DNA of 64,000 bases from Saccharospirillum salsuginis (GTDB lineage Bacteria; Pseudomonadota; Gammaproteobacteria; Pseudomonadales; Natronospirillaceae): positions 1-64,000 of the forward strand of contig NZ_BMXR01000017.1 in NCBI RefSeq assembly GCF_014651855.1. The letters are read 5' to 3'. Each line of letters opens with the position of its first letter. The stretch's first letter is position 1. A program made the position numbers and the translations under genes. Below the pieces are notes generated by a model. The model ran no database searches. It was not told where the DNA came from and saw nothing but the letters and a program-made list of their open reading frames with translations. Positions 62,053 to 64,000 of this stretch are shown here, piece by piece.

Positions 62053-63639
62053 GTGAGCCGTCGCGCCATCGCCTTCCTCGTGTTATTCACCACCGTCGGT
62101 ATCGCCTGTTTCGGCTGGCTGGCTCTGAGCCTGTACGAGGCCGAGACCGACGCCATCGACCGTGGCTTTCGCAGTCGGGTGAATCAACAGGTCACGCTGT
62201 TCGAGCGGGAAGTCCTGTTGCATCTGGAAATCCTGCATGCCCTGAAACCCGGCTTCGAAACCGCCCCGACCGTCGACTATGAGCAATTCGACCGGCTGAC
62301 CCGAAATGTACTGAAGCGTTCACCGGCGTTACAGGCGCTGGCGTGGGCGCCACGCGTATCCAGAAGCGAGCTGGAACCCTTCCAGGCCCGACTCGCCGCA
62401 GAGCAACCCGGGTTTCAACTGACCGAACGAAACGGAGGAGGAGACATCAAACCCGTGGACCCGCGGGATTGGTACCTGCCCGTGGCCTACATTCAGCCGT
62501 TGGCCACCAACAGCGCGGCCGTCGGGTTCGATCTCGCCAGCGAGCAACGTCGACTCGCCGCTTCCATCGAAGCGCGGCGAACGGGAAAGCTGGTGGCGAC
62601 CGCCGGTGTTCGTCTGGTTCAGGAACCCGCCAATCAACGCGGTTTTCTGGTGTTCATGCCGTTGTATCATGGTGAACCGAGTAACCTGACCGAACGCCTT
62701 CAGCAGCACTATGCCTACCTCAACGGGGTCTTTCGCGTCGGCGAACTGTTCCGCCAATCCATCGGCGTCACCGTCTCCAAAAATGTGCTGTTGCGAGTGC
62801 TGGACCGGACCGAAGGCGAGCCCGAAGAGTTATTTGCCAGTGCCGACCCGGGGCTTGAACGATGGAACCGGGAATTCACCTACGTCCAGCCCCTGGCCGA
62901 CATCGCCGGTCGTGACTGGGTCATCGAGGCTATGCCGTCCAACCAGTATTTGCAGTTGCGGCGGGGCTCCTTACCCATTCTGGTGTTCCTGGCCGGTCTG
63001 GTATTGCTCGGCATGCTGAACGTCTACGTGGTGGTGACCCTGCGACACAACCGGGAATTGAACGCGACCAAGGATCAATTGGAACGCATCTCCCTGACCG
63101 ACAGTTTGACCGGGCTCGCCAACCGCCGTCACTTCGACGAGTTCCTGGAGACCGAATGGAAACGCGCCCGACGTCAGGGCAATCGACTGTCGCTGATCAT
63201 GATCGACATCGACCATTTCAAGCAATACAACGACGAATACGGCCACCCCGCCGGCGATCACTGCCTGGAACAAGTGGCGCAGGCGCTTGACAGCGTTGTG
63301 GGTCGATCCACCGACCTGGTGGCCCGTTACGGCGGCGAGGAGTTCGCCCTTGTGCTGCCGGACACGGACGACGCCACCGGCGTCGCCGAGGCCTGTCGCG
63401 AAGCCGTCGAGTCGCTGCGCATTCCACACGAGTATTCCCGCGTGGCCGACATCATCACCATCAGCGCCGGTGTCTATACCGTCGAACGACCCGAATCCGG
63501 GATGACCGCAGAAAGCATCACCGAAAAAGCCGACGAAGCTTTGTATCAGGCCAAGGAGCGCGGTCGAAATCAGGTGGTGACGGTGGCGAGAAGCTCCGGC
63601 TTCAAATCCGAAAAGCCTGTCAAAACGCAAGGAGGTTAA
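62053..63639 (+). CDS. Diguanylate cyclase with CHASE sensor
   Basis: The 528-residue protein has a membrane helix (about 5-25), a periplasmic CHASE domain (RSPALQALAWAPRVSRSELE and the PVAYIQPLATNSAAVGFDL region), a second helix near 313-335, and a GGDEF domain. The active loop is intact (GGEEF at 427-431) and preceded by an RSTD inhibitory site, so it should make c-di-GMP and be feedback-controlled. GTG 62053 behind GAGGGA is the preferred start; a TTG at 62008 is possible. The next gene starts 2 nt after its stop. Confidence 0.92.
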   Translation: MSRRAIAFLVLFTTVGIACFGWLALSLYEAETDAIDRGFRSRVNQQVTLFEREVLLHLEILHALKPGFETAPTVDYEQFDRLTRNVLKRSPALQALAWAPRVSRSELEPFQARLAAEQPGFQLTERNGGGDIKPVDPRDWYLPVAYIQPLATNSAAVGFDLASEQRRLAASIEARRTGKLVATAGVRLVQEPANQRGFLVFMPLYHGEPSNLTERLQQHYAYLNGVFRVGELFRQSIGVTVSKNVLLRVLDRTEGEPEELFASADPGLERWNREFTYVQPLADIAGRDWVIEAMPSNQYLQLRRGSLPILVFLAGLVLLGMLNVYVVVTLRHNRELNATKDQLERISLTDSLTGLANRRHFDEFLETEWKRARRQGNRLSLIMIDIDHFKQYNDEYGHPAGDHCLEQVAQALDSVVGRSTDLVARYGGEEFALVLPDTDDATGVAEACREAVESLRIPHEYSRVADIITISAGVYTVERPESGMTAESITEKADEALYQAKERGRNQVVTVARSSGFKSEKPVKTQGG

Positions 63640-63641
63640 TC

Positions 63642-64000
63642 GTGCTGAACATCATCCTGACCAACCTCGAAAACCGATTCGATGTGTTCAACGACATACT
63701 CGCTACGGTCGACGACAACGATTTTCACAAGAAGCTGGACGTCCCGAAAAACAAATCCATCGCCGAACATCTATGGTGCGTGATCGGAGCGCGACAGAGT
63801 TTTGCCCGCGCGATTCAGGCCGGCGAGTGGCAGGGTTTCGAATGCTCGCTGGATACCGAAGCCGGACCGGCCGCCTACAAAGCCGCGCTGGACAAGGCAA
63901 CGGCGATATTCCATCGAACCGTAAGGGATTTGGACACTTGGTCGGACGACCGCGAAGCCCTGCTGGCGCAGTTGTACGAACACGAAGTGATGCACGAAGG
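63642..64000 (+). CDS. DinB-like protein, 5' part (cut by window end)
   Basis: GTG 63642 follows AAGGAGG at 63629-63635 and opens a frame of at least 119 codons that runs off the window. The start (LNIILTNLENRFDVFNDILA) and the SIAEHLWCVIGARQSFARAI helix with its His resemble the DinB/YfiT-like four-helix metal-binding fold. A later HEVMH could supply further metal ligands. It is probably co-transcribed with the diguanylate cyclase. Confidence 0.7.
   Translation, partial: MLNIILTNLENRFDVFNDILATVDDNDFHKKLDVPKNKSIAEHLWCVIGARQSFARAIQAGEWQGFECSLDTEAGPAAYKAALDKATAIFHRTVRDLDTWSDDREALLAQLYEHEVMHE

Overview
The window looks like chromosomal DNA of a free-living, probably marine, high-GC gammaproteobacterium. 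Support comes from the rRNA operon end, a LexA box of the gammaproteobacterial type, SlyD, YajQ, an RND pump, a Bax-like glucosaminidase and a LuxR/MalT-type regulator. An Oceanospirillales-like (Saccharospirillum or Reinekea type) or Marinobacter-like host would fit, but the genus cannot be fixed from this sequence. There is no prophage, complete insertion sequence, CRISPR array or tRNA.

Layout. 1-540: 3' end of 23S rRNA, a 5S rRNA and two successive terminators that share a 20-bp identical lead-in. 907-1512: an AT-richer outer-membrane barrel gene. 1580-6850: the SOS mutasome imuA-imuB-dnaE2 behind a near-consensus LexA box. 7169-8593: a TauE/SafE permease and an orphan CheW. 8760-11580: a UvrD-like helicase and a DUF3833 lipoprotein. 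11858-16659: an ABC exporter operon (ATPase, fused permease-GldG, DUF4340). 17122-22508: a CaCA antiporter, a chemoreceptor, a LysE exporter, a small membrane protein, a CAP-domain lipoprotein and a lone TfoX-C domain. 22766-26883: a lipoprotein, an alpha/beta hydrolase with a DesK/DesR-like two-component system, and SlyD. 27123-31805: a degenerate GGDEF protein, a VTT-like membrane protein, cardiolipin synthase and a degenerate HD-GYP protein. 31909-39167: an SDR enzyme, an RsmB-like methyltransferase, YciI-like and MFS proteins, a repetitive PEP-CTERM protein, MscS and two small exported proteins. 39244-43613: an RND pump with its fusion protein. 43798-54763: Bax, a class V aminotransferase, a secreted amidohydrolase, a large LuxR-type regulator and assorted small genes. 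55253-61870: a six-gene MoxR/Bat operon. 62053-64000: a CHASE-type diguanylate cyclase and the start of a DinB-like gene.

The most unusual content is intergenic. Eight copies of a compact element are present, four of them exactly 113 bp. In the typical copy a conserved 53-nt core, able to fold into two hairpins that each show ATGGAT or ATGGAC at the tip, is flanked by 30-nt arms. The arms are nearly perfectly self-complementary within each copy but unrelated between copies. Three copies sit in the same order and at nearly the same spacing (37-44 nt) after two other short palindromic repeats, forming composite modules between co-directional genes. Two copies lie between divergent genes, so a simple terminator role does not explain the family.
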